Counted from the first letter of the stretch, positions 18,270 through 27,652 are shown. The stretch is DNA of 64,000 nt from Blautia sp. (GCA_022769545.1 JALEJS010000031.1:1-64000), one strand, 5' to 3'. Notes: a model not told the origin generated them from the letters alone. Program-made: numbers and translations.

Positions 18270-20447
18270 ATGATTTATCTGGTTGTGATTGCTGCGGTAC
18301 TGGCGCTCAGTTTCGCTGCCTTTAATTATCTCACAGTGAAGAACATGCCGGAAGGTACGGAAAAGATGCAGGAGATTGCGGATGCCATTCGGATTGGTGC
18401 GAATGCGTTTATCCATTATGAGTACAGGATTCTGTATCTGGTGGTGGCCGTGGTGGCGGTGCTTCTTGCGGTGATTACCACATGGCATGCGGCCATTGCA
18501 CTGATCATCGGTTCTGTAATGTCCGGATGCGCAGGCTTTGTGGGAATGAAAATCGCTACATATGCCAATGTCCGGGTGGCAAACCGAGCCCGTGAGACGC
18601 AGGACATTGGAGAAACCGTGAAAGTTGCATTCCGCGGCGGTTCCGTTATGGGACTTTGTGTGGGCGGCTTTGCGCTTCTTGGTATTTTTATCGTCTATAT
18701 GGTGTTTGGGATCGGGATGGGACAGCTGGACGTCACAACAGCATCTTACACGAATATGCTGGGACTGAGCTTCTGCCCGTTTACCATGACGCTGTCCGGT
18801 TATGCGCTTGGCTGCTCCATGGTGGCTATGTTTAACCGTGTGGGCGGCGGAATTTATACAAAGGCTGCTGACATGGGTGCGGATCTTGTGGGTAAAACGG
18901 AAGCCCATATTCCGGAGGATGATCCGAGAAATCCGGCTACGATCGCAGACAACGTGGGAGACAATGTGGGCGATGTGGCAGGGCTTGGTTCGGACCTTCT
19001 GGAAAGCTATGTGGGAGCTGTTTCCTCCGGAATCATTCTGGCATATCATATGTTTTCCAAATCCATGGCAGAGAGTACCGGAATGAGTAACGAACTGCTG
19101 AAGGCACTGATCCTGTTTCCGCTTCTGTTCGTTGCGATCGGGCTGATTGCTTCCTGCCTTGGCGTTGCCAGCCTGCTGTTTAAGAAAAAAATGTCAGAGA
19201 ATCCGCACAGAGATCTGAATGCGGCGACCTATTTTTCGGCAGGGACAACGATTGTTCTTGGCCTTCTTGTTTCCTATAGGATGTTCTGCGGGTTTGACAG
19301 TTCTTCCCTGAAAACGATTCTCGGTTTCCGGTGCGGATGGCTGTCCACCTGGATCGCTGCAGCCGTAGGCGTGGCTTCCGGTGTGATCATCGGTATGCTG
19401 GCAGAGCTCTACACATCGGCGGAATATAAGCCGACACAGAATCTGGCACACGCGTCTCTGGAGGGTGCTGCGCTTACCATTACGCAGGGCCTGGCGCTGG
19501 GCATGAAATCGTGTATGGCGCCGTGTCTGGTTCTTGGAACCGGTATTATCGTTTCCTATCAGGCAGCCGGCATGTACGGCGTGGCGATGGCGGCAATGGG
19601 CATGCTTTCCTTTGTGACCGCGACCGTGTCGGTGGATACCTATGGACCGATTTCTGACAATGCCGGCGGAATCGCGGAAATGTCCATGCTGGATCCGAAA
19701 GTAAGGCAGATTACAGATACGCTGGATTCGGTGGGAAATACCACCGCTGCCATCGGAAAAGGTTTTGCCATAGGCTCAGGAGCACTGGCAGCCCTTGCAC
19801 TGATGATTTCTTATCTTTATTCTTATAATGACTTCAATACGGAGCTGATCCTGAACCTGATGGAGCCAATGACGCTGGCCGGTGCAATCATCGGCGGTGC
19901 ACTGCCGTTCCTGTTCTCCGGAATGCTGATCGAAGCAGTTGCAAAGGCTGCAAGAAAGATGGTGGATGAGGTTCGCCGTCAGTTCCGCGATATTCCGGGA
20001 ATTCTGGAAGGAAAGGCGAAACCGGATTACAAGACCTGTATCGAGATTTCCTCCAAGGGTGCGATCGGCGAGATGAAGGTGCCGTCCATGCTGGCGATTA
20101 TCGTTCCTGTTGCCTGTGGCTTTATCCTGGGACCGGAATTTGTAGGAGGCATACTGATCGGCTCGACGATCTGCTCTATCATGATTGCAATTTTTGCAGG
20201 AAATGCAGGAGGCGCGTGGGACAACGGAAAGAAATACATCGAATCCGGTAAGATCAGCGGCTCCGGAAAAGGAAGTCCGGCACATGACGCTGCAGTTGTC
20301 GGAGATACGGTTGGCGATCCGCTGAAAGATACCGTCGGACCGTGTCTGGATATTTTCATCAAGATCATGTCCACCGTGTCACTTGTGGCAGTGGCTGTTT
20401 TTGCAGAGCATAATCTGGCGGATTTCATTATGAGCATGTTCAGATAA
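18270..20447 (+). CDS. hppA: Membrane ion-pumping pyrophosphatase, K+-dependent type
   Basis: Couples pyrophosphate hydrolysis to H+ or Na+ export. The 725-residue protein has many membrane segments and the family motifs: GADLVGKTE, the acidic substrate loop EDDPRNPATIADNVGDNVGD and the C-terminal GDTVGDPLKDT. The cation motif reads GNTTA, where K+-independent enzymes have Lys, so K+ dependence is expected. Whether it pumps Na+, H+ or both cannot be decided by eye. ATG 18270 follows GGAGGTGA; an upstream in-frame ATG (18219) lacks a ribosome site. It is a single-gene unit with its own promoter and terminator, suited to an energy-limited anaerobe. Confidence 0.95.
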   Translation: MIYLVVIAAVLALSFAAFNYLTVKNMPEGTEKMQEIADAIRIGANAFIHYEYRILYLVVAVVAVLLAVITTWHAAIALIIGSVMSGCAGFVGMKIATYANVRVANRARETQDIGETVKVAFRGGSVMGLCVGGFALLGIFIVYMVFGIGMGQLDVTTASYTNMLGLSFCPFTMTLSGYALGCSMVAMFNRVGGGIYTKAADMGADLVGKTEAHIPEDDPRNPATIADNVGDNVGDVAGLGSDLLESYVGAVSSGIILAYHMFSKSMAESTGMSNELLKALILFPLLFVAIGLIASCLGVASLLFKKKMSENPHRDLNAATYFSAGTTIVLGLLVSYRMFCGFDSSSLKTILGFRCGWLSTWIAAAVGVASGVIIGMLAELYTSAEYKPTQNLAHASLEGAALTITQGLALGMKSCMAPCLVLGTGIIVSYQAAGMYGVAMAAMGMLSFVTATVSVDTYGPISDNAGGIAEMSMLDPKVRQITDTLDSVGNTTAAIGKGFAIGSGALAALALMISYLYSYNDFNTELILNLMEPMTLAGAIIGGALPFLFSGMLIEAVAKAARKMVDEVRRQFRDIPGILEGKAKPDYKTCIEISSKGAIGEMKVPSMLAIIVPVACGFILGPEFVGGILIGSTICSIMIAIFAGNAGGAWDNGKKYIESGKISGSGKGSPAHDAAVVGDTVGDPLKDTVGPCLDIFIKIMSTVSLVAVAVFAEHNLADFIMSMFR

Positions 20448-20467
20448 AGTACACGAATTTTATACGG

Positions 20468-20496
20468 CACCGGCAGGAAACCTGCCGGTGTTATTT
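20468..20496 (+). terminator. Terminator after pyrophosphatase
   Basis: CACCGGCAGG (20468-20477) and CCTGCCGGTG (20481-20490) form a perfect 10-bp stem with a 3-nt loop, followed by TTATTT. Confidence 0.88.
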
Positions 20497-20512
20497 CATC
20501 TAAGAGGTAGCT

Positions 20513-21466
20513 ATGTTTGACAAATTTGGCCGCAATATCAATTATATACGTATTTCCGTTACGGAATCATGCAATCTGTCCTGCCGGTATTGTATTCCGG
20601 AAAGAGGAGTGTGTCCGAAAAAAAACGGTGAGATACTTACAGAGGAAGAAATCGTGACGGCGGTGCGGGCCGCTGCTTCACTGGGGATTCAGAAGCTGCG
20701 GATCACTGGCGGAGAGCCGCTGATGAAAGAGAATATTCTTTCCATCTGCGAGCGCTGTGCTGCGGTGGAAGGAATCCAGGAGCTGTGTCTGACGACAAAC
20801 GGCACTTTTCTCCCGAAAATGGCCAAAGATCTGCGAAAAGCAGGTGTGCACCGTCTGAATATCAGTCTTGACACTCTGGATCGGGAAAAGTATGCTTATA
20901 TCACAAGAGGCGGAAAGCTGGAGCGGGCAATGGCCGGTCTGGAGACGGCGCTGCAGGCAGGATATGATAAGATCAAGATCAATACGGTTCTGATCGGCGG
21001 GTTTAACGAAGATGAGATTCCGGGACTGGCAGAGCTTACCATGGAGTATCCGGTGGATGTGCGGTTTATTGAGCTGATGCCGATGAATGACGAAGGTGCG
21101 TTTGGAAAAGAGGCATTCCTTTCATATAGAAAGGTATTGCAGGCTCTGCCGCAGCTTGTGCCGGCGCCTCAGGATGGCGGTGTGGCAAGACTGTATCGAC
21201 TGCCGGGAGCCAGGGGGGATGTGGGGCTGATCAGCCCGCTCAATGCCCATTTCTGCGGAACATGCAATCGGATCCGTATTACGGCAGACGGGAAGCTGAA
21301 GCCATGTCTGCATTCGCCGGATGAATATTCTATTCGTGGGCTGAGTCTGGAAGAGATGCGCAGTCAGATGGAAAGAGCGATCCGGGACAAGCCGGAATGG
21401 CATGGGCTGCTTTCTGCAAAGAATCCCAGCAGGGCCGGGCGCTGTATGAATCAGATCGGCGGATAA
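20513..21466 (+). CDS. moaA: GTP 3',8-cyclase MoaA
   Basis: Radical-SAM enzyme that starts molybdopterin synthesis. The SAM cluster motif CNLSCRYC gives Cys20, Cys24 and Cys27, and a second cluster is suggested by HFCGTCNRIR and KPCLHS near the C-terminus. ITGGEPL matches the SAM-binding region, and the protein ends in Gly-Gly as the family does. Length is 317 residues. It sits 13 bases before moaB, and the ribosome site is AGAGG. In an acetogen such a cofactor could serve a formate dehydrogenase, but none is in the window. Confidence 0.95.
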   Translation: MFDKFGRNINYIRISVTESCNLSCRYCIPERGVCPKKNGEILTEEEIVTAVRAAASLGIQKLRITGGEPLMKENILSICERCAAVEGIQELCLTTNGTFLPKMAKDLRKAGVHRLNISLDTLDREKYAYITRGGKLERAMAGLETALQAGYDKIKINTVLIGGFNEDEIPGLAELTMEYPVDVRFIELMPMNDEGAFGKEAFLSYRKVLQALPQLVPAPQDGGVARLYRLPGARGDVGLISPLNAHFCGTCNRIRITADGKLKPCLHSPDEYSIRGLSLEEMRSQMERAIRDKPEWHGLLSAKNPSRAGRCMNQIGG

Positions 21467-21479
21467 TAAGGAGGAGTTT

Positions 21480-21983
21480 ATGAGTTACACAGCGGCTGTT
21501 ATTACAGTAAGTGATAAAGGATATGAGGGAAAGAGAGAAGATACCAGCGGACCTGCTCTGGCAGAGCTTCTGAAGAGAAAAGGGTTCCGGGTCGTATACA
21601 CTTCCATCGTTCCGGATGAGCCGGAAATGATTCGGAAGGAACTGATTGACTGTGCAGATGAGAAGCAGATTGCGCTGGTTCTGACGACCGGGGGAACCGG
21701 ATTTTCGCCAAGGGATCTCACTCCGGAGGCGACACTGGAGGTGATCGAGCGTCAGACGCCGGGGATTCCGGAGGCGATGCGGGCGGAAAGTATGAAAATT
21801 ACTCCGAAAGGGTGTCTGTCGCGCTCTGTGGCAGGGATTCGGAAAAGAACGCTGATCATCAATTTGCCGGGCAGCAAAAAGGCATCGGCAGAAAATATTA
21901 TGGCAGTGATCGATCCGGTGATGCACGGTCTGGACATTCTTTATTCGGAAGGCTCTGCAGATTGCGGTTCGGAAACGAAATGA
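21480..21983 (+). CDS. moaB: MoaB/MogA-type molybdopterin adenylyltransferase
   Basis: A 167-residue MoaB/Mog-family protein, activating molybdopterin for metal insertion. It carries VSDKG near the N-terminus, the TTGGTGFSPRDLTPEA molybdopterin loop and the NLPGS motif. AGGAGG lies just before the ATG. It follows moaA closely, so the two are an operon. MoaB and MogA cannot be separated confidently by eye. Confidence 0.88.
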   Translation: MSYTAAVITVSDKGYEGKREDTSGPALAELLKRKGFRVVYTSIVPDEPEMIRKELIDCADEKQIALVLTTGGTGFSPRDLTPEATLEVIERQTPGIPEAMRAESMKITPKGCLSRSVAGIRKRTLIINLPGSKKASAENIMAVIDPVMHGLDILYSEGSADCGSETK

Positions 21984-22004
21984 ACTGGGAAAGGTAGTGG
22001 TAAA

Positions 22005-23282
22005 ATGGAAAACAACAGAATTCAGAAAATTGAACAGCCGATTATCCGGCTGCCGGAAGTAAGATCCGTTGGCGTGATCGGAGACCCGGGATGCGAAGGT
22101 CTGGGAACTTATAACATGAAGGTATATGCCGGGGCACTGGAAAAAAGTGCCCGGGATGATATTACACTGATTGCCGGAGATCTTGTCCCCATAGGAAACG
22201 AGCATTACTATGAGGAGATCAGCAGCATCACAGAGGTGATTGCGCATAATGATATCTATGTGCTTCGCGGAAACCATGATACAGGTGCATATGTGGACTA
22301 TTTCGGAAGAAAGAATTATGCACTGCTTGCGGCAGATTTTACAGTAGTGGTTCTGGACAATGCCATGCGTACGTTTGAGGAAGAAGGACTCCGACTGCTG
22401 CAGCAGGTACTTGCGATGGAGGAAGTACACCAGGTGATCATTGCGTTCCATATTCCGCTGCCGAACCATTTCATCCGTAATTCGGTTTCCGAAGCGGAAT
22501 TTGTGCGGCTGAAGGAGGTGTACAGTCCATGGAAGGACAAGGTCAGATATTTTTTGTGCGGCCACGTGCATTCCAGATTTGAGGATGTGGTGGATGAGAT
22601 TCCCATGATCTGTACCGGAGGCGGAGGTGCCCTGATTGAGGACGTCTCTGAAGAAATCAGAGCCTGTGACATTGAACATCACCTGGTTCATTTTTATATG
22701 GAGGAAGGGGTACTTCGTCACTGCTTCGAAAATCTGTCGGAAGACGGGTACAGCAGAGAACGAAAAGTGTCTGTACTGAAAGAAAATCTGGAAAAAACCG
22801 TGGCAGGAGAGCTGATGGCACATCTGAAATACCTGATGTTTGCAGACCGGGCAAGGCGAAGAGGAATGGAGAAAATTGCCAATCTTTTTGAGGCGCTGGC
22901 TGCTTCGGAATACCATCATGCCAGAAATTTTTATTCCGTGATTGAAAATCCGGCACCGTTTGGAAATTCCGTGAAAACTTATGTTCCGGGAGAGGAGTTT
23001 GAATATCAGCACAGTTACAGAATGATGGAAGCTTATGCCGAAGAGAAAGAAGCTCCGCTGACGAAACAGGCCTACTGGGGCGCTGCGGCTGCAGAGAAGG
23101 TTCATGCAAAGCTTCTGAAGGAAGCCGGGGATATGGAACGGTTCGAGAGGGAGACCATCTATGTGTGCCCGATCTGCGGGTATGTGATGGCCGGGGATTC
23201 CATTCCGGAAAGATGTCCGGTGTGCGGAGGTCCCAGCCGTCAGTATGAGGTGTTCCGTTCGGTGCCTGCAAAGAAGGCTTAG
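22005..23282 (+). CDS. Metallophosphoesterase-rubrerythrin-rubredoxin fusion
   Basis: A 425-residue three-part protein. Residues 20-240 are a calcineurin-like phosphoesterase: GDPG at 26-29, GDLV at 58-61, GNHD at 89-92, a later FHIP and GHVHS. In the first motif the usual D-x-H is Asp-Pro-Gly, so one metal ligand is altered. Residues about 255-375 form a ferritin-like rubrerythrin four-helix bundle with the expected Glu and ExxH ligands (SEYHHA and AEKVHA). Residues 383-415 form a rubredoxin-like knot, CPICG and CPVCG. Rubrerythrins reduce peroxide. The phosphoesterase substrate is unknown. It follows moaB by 21 bases and may be co-transcribed with it. Confidence 0.85.
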   Translation: MENNRIQKIEQPIIRLPEVRSVGVIGDPGCEGLGTYNMKVYAGALEKSARDDITLIAGDLVPIGNEHYYEEISSITEVIAHNDIYVLRGNHDTGAYVDYFGRKNYALLAADFTVVVLDNAMRTFEEEGLRLLQQVLAMEEVHQVIIAFHIPLPNHFIRNSVSEAEFVRLKEVYSPWKDKVRYFLCGHVHSRFEDVVDEIPMICTGGGGALIEDVSEEIRACDIEHHLVHFYMEEGVLRHCFENLSEDGYSRERKVSVLKENLEKTVAGELMAHLKYLMFADRARRRGMEKIANLFEALAASEYHHARNFYSVIENPAPFGNSVKTYVPGEEFEYQHSYRMMEAYAEEKEAPLTKQAYWGAAAAEKVHAKLLKEAGDMERFERETIYVCPICGYVMAGDSIPERCPVCGGPSRQYEVFRSVPAKKA

Positions 23283-23313
23283 TCGCACAGAAGAAGAGCA
23301 GGGACCGAAAGGC

Positions 23314-23895
23314 TTATTCCACCAGAATGTCGGAACGCAGAATCTGTGCCAGAAGGCGTGAGGCCTGGCGGCGGATCTCCTGCTGAGAGAGGTTTTCCTG
23401 AGTGCTCTCATTGATGAATCCGGTGAAGCCGTAGCACAGAAAACCGGAAATCTGTCTGGGGCTGTATTTCAGGTTGTGCAGGGAACCTTCCTTTGTGGTG
23501 TGACCTTCCACGGTTTTCAGTACAATGTCATAAAAGCGGAAGGCAAGATAGGGATTGACTTCCGGGGAGGCGTACTGGAGAAATTCCATATTATCATAAT
23601 AGACATCCAGAATACTGTTCAGGATATTGCTGTAGCTGATCGCAGGAACGTATTCTGGATTGTTTTTTTTCTGCAGCAGTCGGTAGCGTCTGTCGCCGGC
23701 TGCCTGCAGATCTGCAAAAATGTCATCAATCAGTGCATATTTATCATTGTAATGGGTATAAAAGGTAATCCTGCTGGTATCCGATTCCCGGCAGAGCTGG
23801 GTCACGGTGATTTTTTCAAAAGGAGTGTCCTTCAGAAGGCGGATCATGGTTTGTTTCAGATTTTTCTTTGTTTTCTTTATGCGTTTATCTTCCAT
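23314..23895 (-). CDS. TetR-family transcriptional regulator
   Basis: A 193-residue protein with an N-terminal TetR helix-turn-helix: a basic KRIKKTKKNLKQ start, ITVTQLCRESDTSRITFYTHYNDKYAL, then a C-terminal ligand-binding or dimerisation region resembling TetR_C of dihydroxyacetone-kinase regulators. I start it at ATG 23895, where the conserved domain begins and GGAG lies upstream. The longer reading frame only extends through a dispersed repeat. It is divergent from degV. Upstream, four TGTMAA-type direct repeats (23928-23957) could be its operator, which is inference. Confidence 0.88.
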   Translation of the reverse strand: MEDKRIKKTKKNLKQTMIRLLKDTPFEKITVTQLCRESDTSRITFYTHYNDKYALIDDIFADLQAAGDRRYRLLQKKNNPEYVPAISYSNILNSILDVYYDNMEFLQYASPEVNPYLAFRFYDIVLKTVEGHTTKEGSLHNLKYSPRQISGFLCYGFTGFINESTQENLSQQEIRRQASRLLAQILRSDILVE

Positions 23896-23984
23896 TCTAT
23901 ACAAAAACTCCAATCTGTATAAATAACTGTCAAAATGTAAAATCTGTAAATTGTAAAGACAGAATCTTCTGATATATAATGAGC

Positions 23985-24032
23985 TGGGGTCAAAAGATAC
24001 CACACGGATCCCAAGGTCATTCATCCACAATC
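23985..24032. repeat. Dispersed repeat, copy 1
   Basis: A 25-bp sequence beginning TGGGGTCAAAAG and ending CACACGGAT (23985-24009) is identical to 47233-47257. Both copies are followed within 15-20 bp by CCACAATC. Both lie in a divergent intergenic region directly upstream of a minus-strand gene. Just beyond, ATCGTGC/GCACGAT (24030-24046) forms a small hairpin. Confidence 0.75.
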
Positions 24033-24173
24033 GTGCAGGCACGATGTGGTTTCAGACCTTTTGATCCTGGTATCATATAATATAACACATGTAATAATAA
24101 AACAGGGAATTTTTTTCGGTCTGAACGCTTTGCAAGGATGCGTTCGACTGGAATTTCAGGGAGAGAACGAGTT

Positions 24174-25040
24174 ATGAAAAAAACAGCGGTTATGACAGAC
24201 AGCAACAGTGGAATAACACCGGAGGAGGGAGAGCAAGCCGGGATATATATCCTTCCCATGCCTGTGATAATTGATGGAAAGACATATTATGAAAATGTAG
24301 ATATCACGGAGGAGCAGTTTTATGAAAAGCAGGCGTCCGGCTTTGAGGTGACATCCTCGCAGCCTTCGCTGGAGGCGCTTCTTGAGATGTGGACAAAACT
24401 TCTGGAGGAATATGAAGAGATTGTTTATATTCCCATGTCCAGCGGCCTGAGCGGCTCCTGCCAGAGTGCGGCCGGATTTGCCGGGGAATTTGGCGGACGT
24501 GTTCAGGTGGTGGACAACTGCCGGATTTCCATAACACAGCTTCAGTCGGTGTACGACGCGAAAAAGCTGGCAGACCAGGGAATGTCTGCGGCGGCGATCC
24601 GCGGGATCCTTGAAAAAGAGGCACTGGATGCGACGATCTATATATCGGTGGACACTCTGGAGTACCTGAAAAAGGGCGGAAGAGTCACACCGGCAGCGGC
24701 GGCCCTGGGAACCATTCTGCACATTAAGCCGGTCATGACGATTCAGGGAGGAAAGCTGGATGCCTATACCAAGGTTCGCGGGACAAAAGCTGCCTTTCGT
24801 GCTATGTGTAAGGCGCTTCGCCATGATCTGGAAACGCGTCTGAAGACGCTGCATGACAGCGGGGAGCTGAATCTGGGAATGGCATATACCCATCTGCCTC
24901 CGGAGGAGGTTGCACACTGGAAGGAAGAAATGGCAAAGGAATTTCCGGGTGAAACGATTTTGACAGGCCACCTGATGATGAGTATCGGATGCCATACCGG
25001 TCCGGGAGCGCTGGCAATGGGAGCGGTGCGAAAAAAATAA
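24174..25040 (+). CDS. DegV-family fatty acid-binding protein
   Basis: A 288-residue DegV protein, a family whose members bind fatty acids and feed fatty-acid kinase. It shows the N-terminal TDSNSGI motif, SSGLSGSCQSA lining the ligand pocket, and the middle region YLKKGGRVTPAAAALGTILHIKPV typical of the family. The ATG at 24174 follows GGGAGAG; the longer frame from 24138 has no ribosome site. A TATAAT box (24076-24081) lies about 95 bases upstream at the edge of the dispersed repeat. No fatty-acid kinase gene is next to it. Confidence 0.9.
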   Translation: MKKTAVMTDSNSGITPEEGEQAGIYILPMPVIIDGKTYYENVDITEEQFYEKQASGFEVTSSQPSLEALLEMWTKLLEEYEEIVYIPMSSGLSGSCQSAAGFAGEFGGRVQVVDNCRISITQLQSVYDAKKLADQGMSAAAIRGILEKEALDATIYISVDTLEYLKKGGRVTPAAAALGTILHIKPVMTIQGGKLDAYTKVRGTKAAFRAMCKALRHDLETRLKTLHDSGELNLGMAYTHLPPEEVAHWKEEMAKEFPGETILTGHLMMSIGCHTGPGALAMGAVRKK

Positions 25041-25107
25041 AAATACCATGAAAAGCTGCAGTGTGGTATACTCAATGAAAAAAGAGAACGATGACTGAGG
25101 AAATACC

Positions 25108-25938
25108 ATGAATGCAGAGACGAAATACGAAAAACTGAAAAAGCTTCTGGAATCGTACAAAAGTGCAGCAGTTGCCTTTTCCGGAGGGGTGGATTCCACC
25201 TTTCTTCTGTACGCTGCCCGGGAAGCTCTGAAAGATCAGGTGCTTGCAGTGACGGTGCATATGGCTGCCGTTCCGGAAAGGGAGCGGCAGGAGGCAGCTG
25301 CGTTTTGTCAGAAGGAGCAGATCCGTCAGCTGATATGCAGCGTGGATGCGATGAGGATACCGGGATTTGCCGAAAATCCACCGGATCGCTGTTATTACTG
25401 TAAGACGGAAATTTTCCGGAATATCTGCAGAATTGCCAGGGAAAATCACATGCAGGTGGTGGCAGAGGGATCAAATGTGGATGATATGAAAGATTTTCGT
25501 CCCGGGATGCGCGCCATTACAGAGCTGGGCATTCAAAGTCCGCTGAAGCAGGCAGGATTGACAAAAGAAGACATACGAATCCTTTCAAAGAAAATGGGGC
25601 TTCCGACCTGGGAGAAGCCCTCTTTTGCGTGTCTTGCCTCCCGTTTCCCGTACGGAGAACCGATTACAAACGAGGGGCTTGCACGGGTGGAGGCAGCGGA
25701 AGTGTTCCTGATGGAACGGGGATTTTCTCAGCTCCGGGTGAGGGCGCACGGGAAGCTGGCGCGAATTGAACTGCTGCCGGAAGATATGGACCGGATGCTG
25801 GAGCCGGGGCTGCGGACAGAGACGGAGAATTATTTCCGTCAGATCGGATTTTCCTATGTGGCACTGGATCTGAGAGGATATCGTACCGGCAGCATGAATG
25901 AGACGCTTGACAGGAGCAATGCCGGGTGTTTAAAATAG
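25108..25938 (+). CDS. larE: LarE-type ATP-dependent sacrificial sulfur transferase
   Basis: A 276-residue PP-loop ATPase of the LarE family, which supplies sulphur to the nickel-pincer cofactor of lactate racemase. It has the PP-loop SGGVDSTFL (about 25-33), RCYYCKTEIF, EGSNVDD, and the KPSFACLASRFPYG region bearing the cysteine that is consumed in characterised LarE. No larA, larB or larC is in the window, so its partner genes must be elsewhere or its client may differ. It begins shortly after degV, with a TATACT box between them. Confidence 0.88.
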   Translation: MNAETKYEKLKKLLESYKSAAVAFSGGVDSTFLLYAAREALKDQVLAVTVHMAAVPERERQEAAAFCQKEQIRQLICSVDAMRIPGFAENPPDRCYYCKTEIFRNICRIARENHMQVVAEGSNVDDMKDFRPGMRAITELGIQSPLKQAGLTKEDIRILSKKMGLPTWEKPSFACLASRFPYGEPITNEGLARVEAAEVFLMERGFSQLRVRAHGKLARIELLPEDMDRMLEPGLRTETENYFRQIGFSYVALDLRGYRTGSMNETLDRSNAGCLK

Positions 25939-25986
25939 CAGGTATATTATGTCTGAGAATCACTTAAAATAAACAGGAGAGAAAAA

Positions 25987-27087
25987 ATGAAGACCTGGGA
26001 AAAAAATATTCGGAAAGTAATTCCATATACGCCGGGTGAGCAGCCAAATCAGCCGGATATGATCAAACTGAATACCAACGAAAATCCTTATCCGCCGGCA
26101 CCGGGAGTGGAGAAGGCACTGAGAGAACTGGAGACATCTTCGCTCCGGCTTTATCCGGATCCCACATCCGGAGAGCTTGTCCGTGCCATTGCGGAAGTGT
26201 ACGGAGTGGAAGAAGAGCAGGTGTTTGTCGGCGTGGGCTCCGACGATGTTCTGGCGATGTGTTTTATGACATTTTTTAATTCGGAAAAGCCCATCCTTTT
26301 CCCTGACATTACATACTCTTTTTATGATGTCTGGGCAGAGCTTCTGAGAATTCCGTATGAGAGACCTGCACTGGATGATCGGTTCCACATTGTGAAGGAA
26401 GACTATTTCCGGGAAAACGGAGGAATTATTTTTCCAAATCCGAATGCACCCACCGGTGTGGAAATGCCGTTGGGTGAGATCGAAGAGATTCTTCGCAAAA
26501 ATCCGGATGTGATCGTAATCATAGATGAAGCGTATGTGGATTTTGGAGCACATAGCGCGCTGCCGCTGATTGAAAAATACGATAATCTTCTGGTGGTACA
26601 GACATTTTCCAAATCCCGCTCGCTGGCAGGGATGAGAATTGGCTATGCCTTTGGAAATCCGGAGCTGATCCGCTTTTTAAATGATGTGAAATATTCCTTC
26701 AATTCCTATACGATGAACCGGACCGCACTGGCAGCAGGAACGGCATCTGTCCGGGATCAGGAGTATTTCCGGAAAATCTGCAGAGAAATCATTGATACCC
26801 GGGAATGGACCAAAGGTCAGCTGAGAAAGCTGGGATTTGAATTTCAGGATTCCAGATCCAATTTTATTTTCGCATCGCATCCGGATTATCCTGCAAAAGA
26901 GATTTTTGAGGCTCTTCGCGAAAAGCATATTTATGTGCGTTATTTTCCGAAGGCGCGGATCGATAATTATCTGCGAATCACCATCGGGACCAGACAGGAA
27001 ATGGAGACATTTGTTGCATTTTTAGAGACCTATATGGGAAAGCGGGAGGAAACATATGGAAGCAATCGTACAGTGGTTTTCGAATAA
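25987..27087 (+). CDS. hisC: Histidinol-phosphate aminotransferase
   Basis: A 366-residue fold-type I PLP enzyme converting imidazole acetol phosphate and glutamate to histidinol phosphate. Motifs: LNTNENPYPP at the N-terminus, NPNAPTG, DEAYVDFG with the PLP-ring aspartate, and TFSKSRSLAGMRIGY with the Schiff-base lysine. No other his genes are nearby, so it may be a stand-alone paralogue. It is preceded by AGGAG and overlaps the next gene by 32 bases. Confidence 0.9.
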   Translation: MKTWEKNIRKVIPYTPGEQPNQPDMIKLNTNENPYPPAPGVEKALRELETSSLRLYPDPTSGELVRAIAEVYGVEEEQVFVGVGSDDVLAMCFMTFFNSEKPILFPDITYSFYDVWAELLRIPYERPALDDRFHIVKEDYFRENGGIIFPNPNAPTGVEMPLGEIEEILRKNPDVIVIIDEAYVDFGAHSALPLIEKYDNLLVVQTFSKSRSLAGMRIGYAFGNPELIRFLNDVKYSFNSYTMNRTALAAGTASVRDQEYFRKICREIIDTREWTKGQLRKLGFEFQDSRSNFIFASHPDYPAKEIFEALREKHIYVRYFPKARIDNYLRITIGTRQEMETFVAFLETYMGKREETYGSNRTVVFE

Positions 27088-27556
27088 TCTGGCACAGTTT
27101 ATTTCTCCGGAAGGAGCCGTTTTTGTGATTTCCATGATTCCGATTCTGGAACTCAGAGGAGGGTTGCTGGCAGCGTCTCTGCTGCAGATACCGGCGGCCA
27201 GTGCGATTCCGATCTGCATTATCGGAAACATTATTCCCATCCCGTTTATTCTGCTGTTCATCCGGCAGATTTTCAAGTGGATGAAGAAGATAAAGATTTT
27301 CCGGGGACTGATTGAGAAGCTGGAAGCCAGAGCCATGAGAAAAAGTGACAATATCAGACGCTATGAATTTCTTGGTCTTGTGCTGTTTGTGGGGATTCCG
27401 CTTCCCGGAACCGGGGCATGGACCGGCGCGCTGATTGCATCCCTTCTGGAGGTGGACATCAAAAAATCATCGCTTGCGATCCTTCTGGGGCTGGTGATGG
27501 CGACTGTGATCATGTATGTGGTCTCCTACGGAATTGTCGGAAATGTTGTGGCATAA
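27056..27556 (+). CDS. Small multidrug export-like membrane protein
   Basis: A 166-residue integral membrane protein of the putative small multidrug export family (COG2426). The N-terminal region carries the conserved SMIPILELRGGLLAAS, followed by a central basic cytoplasmic loop and GIPLPGTGAWTGALIAS. About four membrane segments are visible. Export function is by family name only. It overlaps hisC by 32 bases, so it is translated from within the same mRNA. Confidence 0.82.
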   Translation: MEAIVQWFSNNLAQFISPEGAVFVISMIPILELRGGLLAASLLQIPAASAIPICIIGNIIPIPFILLFIRQIFKWMKKIKIFRGLIEKLEARAMRKSDNIRRYEFLGLVLFVGIPLPGTGAWTGALIASLLEVDIKKSSLAILLGLVMATVIMYVVSYGIVGNVVA

Positions 27557-27652
27557 AGGGAGAATAGAAAGCGATTGAAAAGAAAAATTTTAAATTGAAT
27601 CAAAAAGAGAATTGACAGAATGTTCAGAATCATATAGAATTGAGATGATACA

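Noticed and set aside
21330-23411. 693-residue minus-strand ORF opposite moaB and the rubrerythrin fusion
   Set aside because: Shadow frame with typical antisense composition and no ribosome site.
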